Shown in pieces: positions 17,079-24,735 of a DNA stretch of 64,000 nucleotides. Both the position numbers and the translations under genes were made by a program. The stretch's first letter is position 1. Each line of letters starts with the position of its first letter. The notes below the pieces were generated by a model, which had not been told where the DNA came from, did not search any database, and worked only from the letters and a program-made list of their open reading frames with translations. Source of the DNA: CAYZJR01 sp964503045 (lineage in GTDB: Bacteria > Cyanobacteriota > Vampirovibrionia > Obscuribacterales > Obscuribacteraceae); NCBI GenBank assembly GCA_964503045.1, contig CAZCZI010000002.1, positions 121,476 through 185,475 on the forward strand, written 5' to 3'.

Positions 17079-17232
17079 TCGCTGCGCTTGCGGACTTGGC
17101 TGCGCTTGAAGACCCAGTCGGGTTTTGGTAGTCATGTGAAGTACTGACACGCCATCGCCATTGCCGGACATTTGTGCACGTTTCAAGAGTTTGTCTTACA
17201 ATGCACCGATGTTGACCAATTAAGGGTGTCAG

Positions 17233-18219
17233 ATGCATTTGTTGCTCGGTTTGATTCTTGCCTTAATTCTGTTTTGCCCGCCTGCTTTGGCTGATGAAAA
17301 GGAATGGCAAAACGCCTACACGACCGGCATGCAGGCAGTGAAAGCAGGGAAAGCCGCCGAAGCTGAGCAAGCGCTTGCGACCTCGCTCGATTTGGCTAAT
17401 CAAATTACCGATAAGCCGCAGTACGTCTTGCTAAGCTGCGAGGCACTTGGCAAACTCTACGCATTTACCAAGCGCCCTGAGAAGGCAGAACCACTGTTCA
17501 AGCGACTTGTGGAGATTGGCGAAAAGGCAGGTGGGCAAAACGTAAGCACTCTAGTCGGCACCGAGCATCTCGCCGAAATCTATGCGGCACAGGGGCGCAA
17601 CGACGAGGCTTTGACATACACGAAGCGCGCGGCTGCACTTCAGGAAATGGTGAATCCCTCTGGTCCGGAGGCGATTTTGCTTCGCCGGCGTGTAATTGGA
17701 TTGTATCTGAAGCAAAACAAACAAGACGCCGCGATTCAATACATGCAAGACGGCATCGCTCAAAAAGAGAAGAGTGGTAAAGTCGAAGCGACGCTTCAGG
17801 CGCTCGATGAACTTTCGTCGTTTTACATGCGCAAAGGTGACTTTGCTGCAGCAGAGCCGGTGATCAAACATGCTGCAAATCTTGCGGCGAGTAAATTGGG
17901 GCAAGGTGAGTTTGCAGTGGCGAAGGAATTGCACTACTTGGTCGAAGCGGAGCTAAGGCAAAACAAGCTTGATGCGGCGTTGAAGAATGCCCAGAGAGAG
18001 TGCGAGATCATCAAAGGCAAATTTGGAGAGAGCCATCAAAGCATGGCACCGGCGCTGATCAATCTTGCTAAAGTCTATCAAGCCGCGGGACGCACTCAGG
18101 AAGCGAATCAGTACAAGGCGCAAGCTGAGGCGATCATGAAAAGTGGAGGTGGCGGCGGTGGCTCGGTGCCGCGGCAAGGTTATCGTCCACCCAGCCAGAA
18201 TTTGCCTTCCAACAAGTAA
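17233..18219 (+). CDS. Secreted TPR protein
   Basis: A 328-residue protein from ATG 17233. The signal peptide ends after PPALA. The rest is a run of kinesin-light-chain-type TPRs of about 42 residues, for example GRNDEALTYTKRAAALQEM, RKGDFAAAEPVIKHAANLAA and LDAALKNAQRECEIIKGKFG, ending with LINLAKVYQAAGRTQEANQY. A glycine run and Pro/Gln-rich tail close the protein. It is probably a periplasmic scaffold; the partner is unknown. The next gene is convergent, across a palindrome cluster and a terminator. Confidence 0.85.
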   Translation: MHLLLGLILALILFCPPALADEKEWQNAYTTGMQAVKAGKAAEAEQALATSLDLANQITDKPQYVLLSCEALGKLYAFTKRPEKAEPLFKRLVEIGEKAGGQNVSTLVGTEHLAEIYAAQGRNDEALTYTKRAAALQEMVNPSGPEAILLRRRVIGLYLKQNKQDAAIQYMQDGIAQKEKSGKVEATLQALDELSSFYMRKGDFAAAEPVIKHAANLAASKLGQGEFAVAKELHYLVEAELRQNKLDAALKNAQRECEIIKGKFGESHQSMAPALINLAKVYQAAGRTQEANQYKAQAEAIMKSGGGGGGSVPRQGYRPPSQNLPSNK

Positions 18220-18239
18220 GTCGTTGTTTTATTGCGAAG

Positions 18240-18279
18240 CGATATCGATTCGGGTTGATTGCGAAGCGATATCGCTTCG
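18240..18279. repeat. CGATATCG palindrome cluster 3, two copies
   Basis: Copies lie at 18240 and 18267. The second sits in a perfect 18-bp palindrome, CGAAGCGATATCGCTTCG (18262-18279); the first shares the left half of that palindrome. The cluster lies between convergent genes. Confidence 0.9.
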
Positions 18280-18311
18280 GCGCTAGCCGAACACTTATAT
18301 TAAAACCAAAA

Positions 18312-18336
18312 CTCCGACCGAAGAAATCGGTCGGAG
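18312..18336 (-). terminator. Strong intrinsic terminator of the three-gene membrane-protein operon
   Basis: Perfect 10-bp arms CTCCGACCGA and TCGGTCGGAG flank a 5-nt loop. On the minus strand the hairpin is followed by TTTTGGTTTTA, fitting the end of the leftward operon whose last stop codon is at 18361. The plus side (TCTTTAAA) may allow weaker termination of the TPR gene too. Confidence 0.85.
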
Positions 18337-18360
18337 TCTTTAAACCGATGCGTCGCTTGG

Positions 18361-21300
18361 CTATGCCCAGTCGTTCTCTTGGGCGCGGCGTTGCAGCTCT
18401 TCCATCTCGGCTTTATCGAGTTCGCGCGAGTATGTGCGCTTACGCTTGCCTTGGGCGGAACGCATGTAGTTGGCCAAACCGCCACTCATGGTCTTCGGCT
18501 GATCCTGCGCCGGTGGCTGGTCTTTGCTTTCTGGCGACTTGGTCGGAGGTGCACCAGCGGTGCCGCCGCGAGGGGCTGCAGCCTTGCCGAGAATTGCCGA
18601 CAGTGATGATTGCGGCGCTTTGAACTCACCGGTTGCGCGCTTGGGTGGCGCTGACGGTGGAGGAGCAGCCATTGGCACATCCTGCGGAGGTGGAGCCGTT
18701 TGATAAGCATCATGATGTGGCTCGCTGTATTGAGGTTGATCATAGTGCTCTTGTTGTGGAGCCTGATGAGTCTCATGCACCTGCTCTGGAGCCGGCTCGT
18801 GATGCGGTGTCGAGTGCGATGAGTCGAGCGGCATTACGATTGGCACGTATGCATCGTGTGCTTGTTGATAGTATTCCTGAGGCGCGGCATGCGGTTGCTC
18901 TGGTACCGGCGGTGGTGCCGGTGCCTGATAGGAGCCGGGATCGCTGTAACCGCCTTGTGGGGAATACTGCGGCGTGACTTCGCCATAACTGATCGGTGCA
19001 GCGTACGGCTCTGCCGGCGGCATGTCGTTGTACTGCTGTTGTGGTGCTTCGCTGCTTTGCTGCGGTGCTTGCTGATACTCCTGCGGAGGTGCTTGAGAGT
19101 AATCTTGCGAGTACTGCTGCGGGTACTCTGTCGGTGGTTGCGAGTAGTCGTATGACTGCTGTTGAGAAGTATACGAGTAGTCGGGTTGCGCCGGTGAGTA
19201 TGCTTGATAGTCGCTGGCAGGTGGCGAACCAGGTGCTGAACCAGGTGCCGAGCCCAAGACCGATTGGTCTGAGGAGACGCCGGGTGCCGGCATGTGACCC
19301 ATCGATGGATCTCCTGGAATTCCAGGTATTGATGGAGCTTCGCCACCGAACGACGAATTACCTGCTGATTGCATGGATGTATTCGATACATCGCCTGCCA
19401 TAGGGGGCATCCCGCCGGGTAATTCGCCGGGGCCACCCATACCAGGGATTCCGCCATCGACTCCAGGCACAGCGCCGGGTCCGCCGACGCCGGGAATGCC
19501 GCCGTCTAGAGCGCCGCCCATGGGCGGTCCGCTTCCGGTCATGTCACCGAGAATACCGCCAGGAGCGCTTCCAGGAGGGCCACCTGTGTAGTCGCCTGAC
19601 ATAGGCACACCGGTTTGAGAGTTGATTGCATCCATTCCTGGTGACGACATGGGTACGCCTCCAGGGGCAGTGGCATCACCAAGCAGTCCAGGTACTGGGC
19701 CGCCAGCTGGGCCTGCCATTCCAGGTCCGGCATCGCCGGAGAGAACTCCGCCTGGGGCTGCTCCCGGAGGTGCCGCACCCGGTGTGAAGCCACCATCGCC
19801 GGTGAGTCCGCCAACTGATGGTCCGGCTGTTACGCCGCCAGGTCCTTCGACTCCGGCAACGGGGCCGGTGCCGACATCAACGCCTCCAGGTCCGACATCA
19901 ATTCCTCCAGGTCCTGACACACCTGGGCCTTCGCCTCCAGGTACTGAGCTTCCTGGTGCACCATGACCGGTTAAGCTGTCACCCGGCATCAAGTTGCCGT
20001 AATCCATGCCTGATAGTGACGGCATCGAGAATCCACGCGTCGGTCTCGGACCGGTAAGCGGTGGGCCCGCTGCGCTGTCTCCGCCACCAGGGCCGGTGCC
20101 GGCCGGGCCTCCCGAGTCTGCCGACATAGGTGGTGCCGACGGCACTCCCGGGTCGCCAATGCCGGGGAATCCCGAATCGCCAGGCGTGCTTCCATGATGG
20201 TCTCCGCCCGGAGAAGCATGTTGTCCATGTCCACCGTCGCCACCACCCAGCACGTTGCCTAAGCCAAGACCTTTGGCTGCATGACCTGCGCTGCTTGGTG
20301 CAGGAAGTGAAGCTGCGAGCCCGCCCTGGCTGCTCGGGACGTGAGAGGCAGAGTCAGAGGTGCCACCCTTGACGGCAGAGTCGTGAGTTCCACCAGGAGC
20401 GTGACCGCCTGTGGTGCCTGGGGCTCCATGACTGGTTGTTCCACCATGAGTGCCACCCTGCTTGCCGCCACCTTGAGCGCCGCCTCCGCCGCCACCGCCA
20501 CCCTTGGCGCCTTTGGCCACTTCGTCTCCGGCGGCCTTAATCAAGCCCGCGAAATCGAACGCGTGTTTGACTGAAGCCGTGGTCAAGAAATTGAGTGCGG
20601 TCATGACGATGGTTCCGGTCTGGCCCGAGTCTTTGAATGCCGCCATCAACATGATTGATGTGTTCCAAAATAGGCTCCAGAAGCAGAGAGTAACCACACC
20701 TTCCACCCAGCTTGGTAGTGCGCCGCGCAACTGTTGCATCGGCCACACCCACAACGCTGCGACGATTGGTCCCATGCAAAATAGATAATAGAGATACGCC
20801 ATTTGGAAGGCGCACAGCACGTTCCACGTTGCTGTGAGTCCGGCATTGGCGCCGTTTATCAGCAGGCGGTTGGTGCTCTTTAATATGGGGTCGATTTCGT
20901 CAGAACCCTTCGACACGTCAAATGCAAGTTCTTCGATTTGCTTGATTGCATCGGCTCCGTCGGTTGGCACGTTGGGCGTGTCATCGGCGGGAATGCCGTT
21001 TTTGTTTTCGTCTTGCTTTCTGATGTCCATGGCGCGCTCTTGTGCTTTCTGCGCGTCTTGATACATGTTGCCGCCGTTGATGCGGGAGTAACCTTCACTT
21101 ATCTCGTGGGCGATCGAGTTTGAGACGTCGATACCGTAGTTAACAACGAGGTAGGTGGCAGGAATGAAAAATATGGCAAGAATCGAACGCAAAATCCCGT
21201 CAAATGGGTTGACTTCTCCAAGCACCGGAGACCCTTGAGCGATAATCGCGCGCACTTGAGCCAGCACCGCCCCTGGTAGCAACAGAAGCACCGCCATTGG

Positions 21301-21990
21301 AACGAAGAGTTCATTTCTCATGCGGTTCCACTCGTTGCCTTCTTGCACGGTGAAGTTTTCGAGAAACTTCTGGGAGAATTGAATCGCACCAGTTGCTTGG
21401 TTGCGCGCCAAGTTCGCCATACTGTTTGCTGCCGATGTCGCTTTGATTGCGCCCATCGCGTTTTCCATCCACATCCAGCGTTCAGGGTCAAATGCTTCTT
21501 CCAACATCATATTGTCGTCGAGTCTTTGAATGACTTGAAACTGTGTGTCGGAAATCGGATAGCCGAAAGTTTTGACCTGAAACTTCATGATCGCTTCATC
21601 GCGCTTGGTGGGTACCTGCGATGGCGTTCCCTGCTGAATCTTTTTGGGCCACATAAACACAGGCCCGGAGTTTGGAGTGATCTGACCGGGACCTTGCGAC
21701 TCCCCATCTTTTATGACGTCTGCGCCGCCCGCCTCAGAAGGTCCGAACTCTTTGGCGAACTTGTATCGTTTGAAATAGTTCTTCCTTATATCCCATGCCG
21801 TGCCGGGGTTGGCGTCCTCGTTCTTGAGGGCACCGCTGGAGCCACCAGACCCGCCCGAGCCGCCCGACCCGCCCGACCCACCAGAGCCGCCGGTGCCCTG
21901 GGCAAGTGCCACATTTGTAGTCACGGTTGCTGTCAGGACCAGCAAAAGCATTAGCTTGGTCAACCGTTTGAGTGGGGGCGTGGCGTACAT
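18361..21990 (-). CDS. Giant VirB6/TrbL-like membrane protein A with prion-like tail
   Basis: A 1209-residue protein. The signal peptide ends near VALAQ and is followed by a GGS-repeat and the paralogue motif IRKNYFKRYKFAK. A shared block DTQFQVIQRLDDN...FDPERWMWMENAM leads to about five membrane helices between residues 225 and 480, including PMAVLLLLPGAVLAQVRAI and YYLFCMGPIVAALWVWP; the last resembles the GP-rich helix of VirB6/TrbL proteins. Residues about 490-920 are Gly/Pro/Ser-rich, about 925-1080 are Gln/Tyr/Pro-rich and prion-like, and a basic tail (QGKRKRTYSRELDKAEMEEL) ends it. It is the last of three paralogous genes. The VirB6 assignment is tentative, and no other type IV secretion gene is visible. 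Confidence 0.6.
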   Translation of the reverse strand: MYATPPLKRLTKLMLLLVLTATVTTNVALAQGTGGSGGSGGSGGSGGSGGSSGALKNEDANPGTAWDIRKNYFKRYKFAKEFGPSEAGGADVIKDGESQGPGQITPNSGPVFMWPKKIQQGTPSQVPTKRDEAIMKFQVKTFGYPISDTQFQVIQRLDDNMMLEEAFDPERWMWMENAMGAIKATSAANSMANLARNQATGAIQFSQKFLENFTVQEGNEWNRMRNELFVPMAVLLLLPGAVLAQVRAIIAQGSPVLGEVNPFDGILRSILAIFFIPATYLVVNYGIDVSNSIAHEISEGYSRINGGNMYQDAQKAQERAMDIRKQDENKNGIPADDTPNVPTDGADAIKQIEELAFDVSKGSDEIDPILKSTNRLLINGANAGLTATWNVLCAFQMAYLYYLFCMGPIVAALWVWPMQQLRGALPSWVEGVVTLCFWSLFWNTSIMLMAAFKDSGQTGTIVMTALNFLTTASVKHAFDFAGLIKAAGDEVAKGAKGGGGGGGGAQGGGKQGGTHGGTTSHGAPGTTGGHAPGGTHDSAVKGGTSDSASHVPSSQGGLAASLPAPSSAGHAAKGLGLGNVLGGGDGGHGQHASPGGDHHGSTPGDSGFPGIGDPGVPSAPPMSADSGGPAGTGPGGGDSAAGPPLTGPRPTRGFSMPSLSGMDYGNLMPGDSLTGHGAPGSSVPGGEGPGVSGPGGIDVGPGGVDVGTGPVAGVEGPGGVTAGPSVGGLTGDGGFTPGAAPPGAAPGGVLSGDAGPGMAGPAGGPVPGLLGDATAPGGVPMSSPGMDAINSQTGVPMSGDYTGGPPGSAPGGILGDMTGSGPPMGGALDGGIPGVGGPGAVPGVDGGIPGMGGPGELPGGMPPMAGDVSNTSMQSAGNSSFGGEAPSIPGIPGDPSMGHMPAPGVSSDQSVLGSAPGSAPGSPPASDYQAYSPAQPDYSYTSQQQSYDYSQPPTEYPQQYSQDYSQAPPQEYQQAPQQSSEAPQQQYNDMPPAEPYAAPISYGEVTPQYSPQGGYSDPGSYQAPAPPPVPEQPHAAPQEYYQQAHDAYVPIVMPLDSSHSTPHHEPAPEQVHETHQAPQQEHYDQPQYSEPHHDAYQTAPPPQDVPMAAPPPSAPPKRATGEFKAPQSSLSAILGKAAAPRGGTAGAPPTKSPESKDQPPAQDQPKTMSGGLANYMRSAQGKRKRTYSRELDKAEMEELQRRAQENDWA

Positions 21991-22056
21991 GATTTTCGTT
22001 AAACTCCTGAGATATTACATTTACTTGTCAGTTGGAAAAATTATTGGTCTTTCGCC

Positions 22057-24678
22057 TTATTTATTTGACGGCGGTGGTCCGGCTGATGGAGGCGGTCCTC
22101 CCGTTGGCGGCGTTCCGCCCGTTGGTGGCGTCGGCGGTGACGACGGGCCTGGTGGTGAAGAACCACCTGTGTCAGGCGGAGGCGACGGCGGCCCTTGAGG
22201 CGCACTGGAAGCCGGCGAACCCGTGTCCGACGATGGTGGTGCAGCCGGCGGCGCACCGCCAGGCGAAGCAGAAGGCGGTGATTGCTGGGTCGCTTGCGCC
22301 ACCATTGGATTGGTACTGGCCAAAGACTGCATACCTTGTTTGGCTTGCCCAGGGTCAGATGTGTTGACTGAGAATTGCGGATTGGATGGTGATGCACCGG
22401 CCGGTGGCGTTAGTGGTGGAACAGGTGGTTGTCCTGCCCCCAGGGAATTAACATTATTGGTGCCGAAGTCTTGACTTACGGCTTGGACAGCTGGGTTTGA
22501 GCTCTGCTGCTGTTGCGCTTGAGGAGGTTGGGCCCCTTTGTCGCCCGAACTTGGTGGACCGGCTGAAGATGGTCCTGACACCGCAAGTGGTGGCGCTGAC
22601 GGAGGCGCCGAGCCGGACTTGGATTTGTCCGAGCCCCCGGTTGGAGGCGCAAGCCCCTGGCCAAGCCCTCCTGTCGGACCTTCGGCCGACGAGAGATGCT
22701 GTTGACTGCTGCCGGATTTTTGGCTCTGGGTAGAAGAGATGGCTTGGTGTGATTGCTGACCGATGCTTCCGCCTGGAGTTGCACCTCCGGGGGCGCCGCC
22801 CGGTGCTCCGCCGCCTGCTCCTTGAGCCGCTCCGGCTGCGCCTTTTGAGGCGTCGTCCAAGACTTTCGTGATGATCGGTCCAGGGCTGAAGTCAAATGGT
22901 TGGAACGGCACATACAACATAAGTGCAAGGAAGCACGAGAACACCATCATCTCAGTGGGTGCGGCCGGGTTGGGATGCAGCGCAATAATTCGCTGCGTCA
23001 TCAAGGCCAAAATCACGCACCAATAGAAGCGCCATAAGCACAGCACCACCACGGCATTGAGCCAATTGGAGAAGACGTTCTTGAAGAGGCTTCCTATCCC
23101 TGACGGCCAGGCAAAGAAACTCGCAGCAATCGGACCCATTAAAAACAGGTAGCACATAAACACAAGTTGATAGGCAGACAGAATGCTGATGGTTGTTGCC
23201 ATTGCACAAGCGGCCGCGTTGAAACACACTTGCATGACGCTCGAGAGAAACAGCTGATTCTCTAAAGTGACGCTGCCTTCGGGTTGTCCTGCGGCTTTTC
23301 CTTGTCCGCCTGCACCTGGGCCAAATAGAATCTCAGCGATGCCCCCGAAGAAGAAATCGAGTATTCCGTTGAGCGCGCCGTTTGCGAATTGTCCGGCGCT
23401 CGAGTTGCCGAACACATTTAGATTGAAGGCACCGCCGGGGCCACCACCTCCAAGTCCGGGTGGGCCGGGTAATCCTCCAGGGCCGGGTAATCCTCCAGGG
23501 CCAGGCAGTCCTCCAGGGCCACCGCCGCCGATACCAGGAGCACCTCCTGGTCCACCGCCTCCGATACCAGGAGCACCTCCTGGTCCACCGCCTCCGGCTG
23601 CACCGGTAGGCGGCATAATTGCGTTTGCGACATTGCCTGGCGGTGGGTTAAAGGTTTGTTCCTTAGCCCACTGCATGATTGTGCTTTCTTGCACCCAGTT
23701 TTTAGCGGGGTTAGCCACCTCGAACGCCATGGTGTTACCCACGTCGATTGCATAACTGATGATAAGCTGCGTCGACGGAATCAAAAACACGGCTATTAAG
23801 GCGCGAATCAGTCCGTCAAATGGCGTCGAAAAGTCTTCGTTGCCGCCAAGTATTCCGGCATTGACAAATCCCTTCACTTGCGTGAGCATAGCGCCCGGCA
23901 GCAAAAGCAAAATGGCAATCGGAACAAACACTTGCTTGTACATCTGCTGCACGATGCGCACTCCGCGGATTAGCGGATCGGAAGAACCGACAGTCGCGTC
24001 TTCGTTGGCGACGTTAATTAGGTTTTCTCTTACTTGATTGAATGCGGCTTTGAAGCTGTTTTCGGCGGCGCCTCCGACGCTGTTTGCCAAAGATGACGCC
24101 ATCATGTGGTTGAAGCTCGTTTGCGTCCAAACCCAACGCTCGGGATCAAAGAACATTTCGAGAAGGCGCTGTCTGTTTTGGCGGTCAATCACCTGAAACT
24201 GCGTGTCAGACATGGGGTAGCCGAATGTCGATAAAGTTCCCTTGAATATTTCGCTGTCACGACCTGATGGTGGCGTTATGTCACCCATCTTGACTGTGGG
24301 AACATCGAAGTGGTTGTCGGTGCCCAGAGGCGGGTTGTCTTTGTCGTCCTCGCGGCAATCTCTCGATGTTGCCTGGTTGGCAAAGACCTGTTGGTTCATG
24401 CCCGCATTCGATTCCTGGTCATTGAGCTGATCTGAGTTGAAAGCGTTTTTCGCCGATGGATAGCGCTTGAAGTAGTTCTTTCTGATGTCCGTGGCGCCGG
24501 TATCATTGGTGTCCTTGATTGCGAGAGCCGCCTTGGCTGCGTCTTCTGCTGAATCCGCCCGTGCCTTGCTCGATGCAAAACCGAGCGTCACGATCACCGC
24601 CGCAATTAGCGCGAAAACCAGCCGTGAGGCTGATTGTCGTGGCTTATTGCCGGTTGGTGGTGTGCGGCTCGGTATCAT
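22057..24678 (-). CDS. Giant VirB6/TrbL-like membrane protein B with collagen-like insert
   Basis: An 873-residue paralogue of its neighbours. A signal or membrane helix near residues 18-40 is followed by DIRKNYFKRYPSAK, DTQFQVIDRQNRQRLLEMFF and FDPERWVWTQ. Hydrophobic segments include QVFVPIAILLLLPGAMLTQV, ALIAVFLIPSTQLIISYAID and YQLVFMCYLFLMGPIAASFF. Between the second and third membrane parts there is a Gly/Pro insert (about residues 355-425) built from GGPGGAPGIG and GLPGPG repeats, visible in the DNA as 33-bp and 18-bp units near 23460-23600. The last 250 residues are Ser/Pro/Gln/Gly-rich. It is the middle gene, 57 bp after the first and 66 bp before the third. Confidence 0.6.
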   Translation of the reverse strand: MIPSRTPPTGNKPRQSASRLVFALIAAVIVTLGFASSKARADSAEDAAKAALAIKDTNDTGATDIRKNYFKRYPSAKNAFNSDQLNDQESNAGMNQQVFANQATSRDCREDDKDNPPLGTDNHFDVPTVKMGDITPPSGRDSEIFKGTLSTFGYPMSDTQFQVIDRQNRQRLLEMFFDPERWVWTQTSFNHMMASSLANSVGGAAENSFKAAFNQVRENLINVANEDATVGSSDPLIRGVRIVQQMYKQVFVPIAILLLLPGAMLTQVKGFVNAGILGGNEDFSTPFDGLIRALIAVFLIPSTQLIISYAIDVGNTMAFEVANPAKNWVQESTIMQWAKEQTFNPPPGNVANAIMPPTGAAGGGGPGGAPGIGGGGPGGAPGIGGGGPGGLPGPGGLPGPGGLPGPPGLGGGGPGGAFNLNVFGNSSAGQFANGALNGILDFFFGGIAEILFGPGAGGQGKAAGQPEGSVTLENQLFLSSVMQVCFNAAACAMATTISILSAYQLVFMCYLFLMGPIAASFFAWPSGIGSLFKNVFSNWLNAVVVLCLWRFYWCVILALMTQRIIALHPNPAAPTEMMVFSCFLALMLYVPFQPFDFSPGPIITKVLDDASKGAAGAAQGAGGGAPGGAPGGATPGGSIGQQSHQAISSTQSQKSGSSQQHLSSAEGPTGGLGQGLAPPTGGSDKSKSGSAPPSAPPLAVSGPSSAGPPSSGDKGAQPPQAQQQQSSNPAVQAVSQDFGTNNVNSLGAGQPPVPPLTPPAGASPSNPQFSVNTSDPGQAKQGMQSLASTNPMVAQATQQSPPSASPGGAPPAAPPSSDTGSPASSAPQGPPSPPPDTGGSSPPGPSSPPTPPTGGTPPTGGPPPSAGPPPSNK
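23455..23605 (-). repeat. Tandem repeats encoding a collagen-like Gly-Pro insert
   Basis: On the plus strand 18-bp units based on GGGCCGGGTAATCCTCCA repeat three times, followed by 33-bp units containing CCGATACCAGGAGCACC repeated about 2.3 times. Both lie in frame inside protein B and give GLPGPG- and GGPGGAPGIG-type repeats. Confidence 0.85.
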
Positions 24679-24735
24679 GGGTTAGTGCGATTTTTCCTTG
24701 TGGTCGCTTTTGTCTCGACTGAAAAGAACTCCTAT

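Noticed and set aside
21343..21954. Plus-strand open frame of about 200 codons opposite giant protein A, and many similar ones from 18.4 to 27.3 kb
   Set aside because: They lie antisense to genes with conserved paralogous motifs, arise from Gly/Pro-rich coding bias and show no ribosome sites or family motifs.
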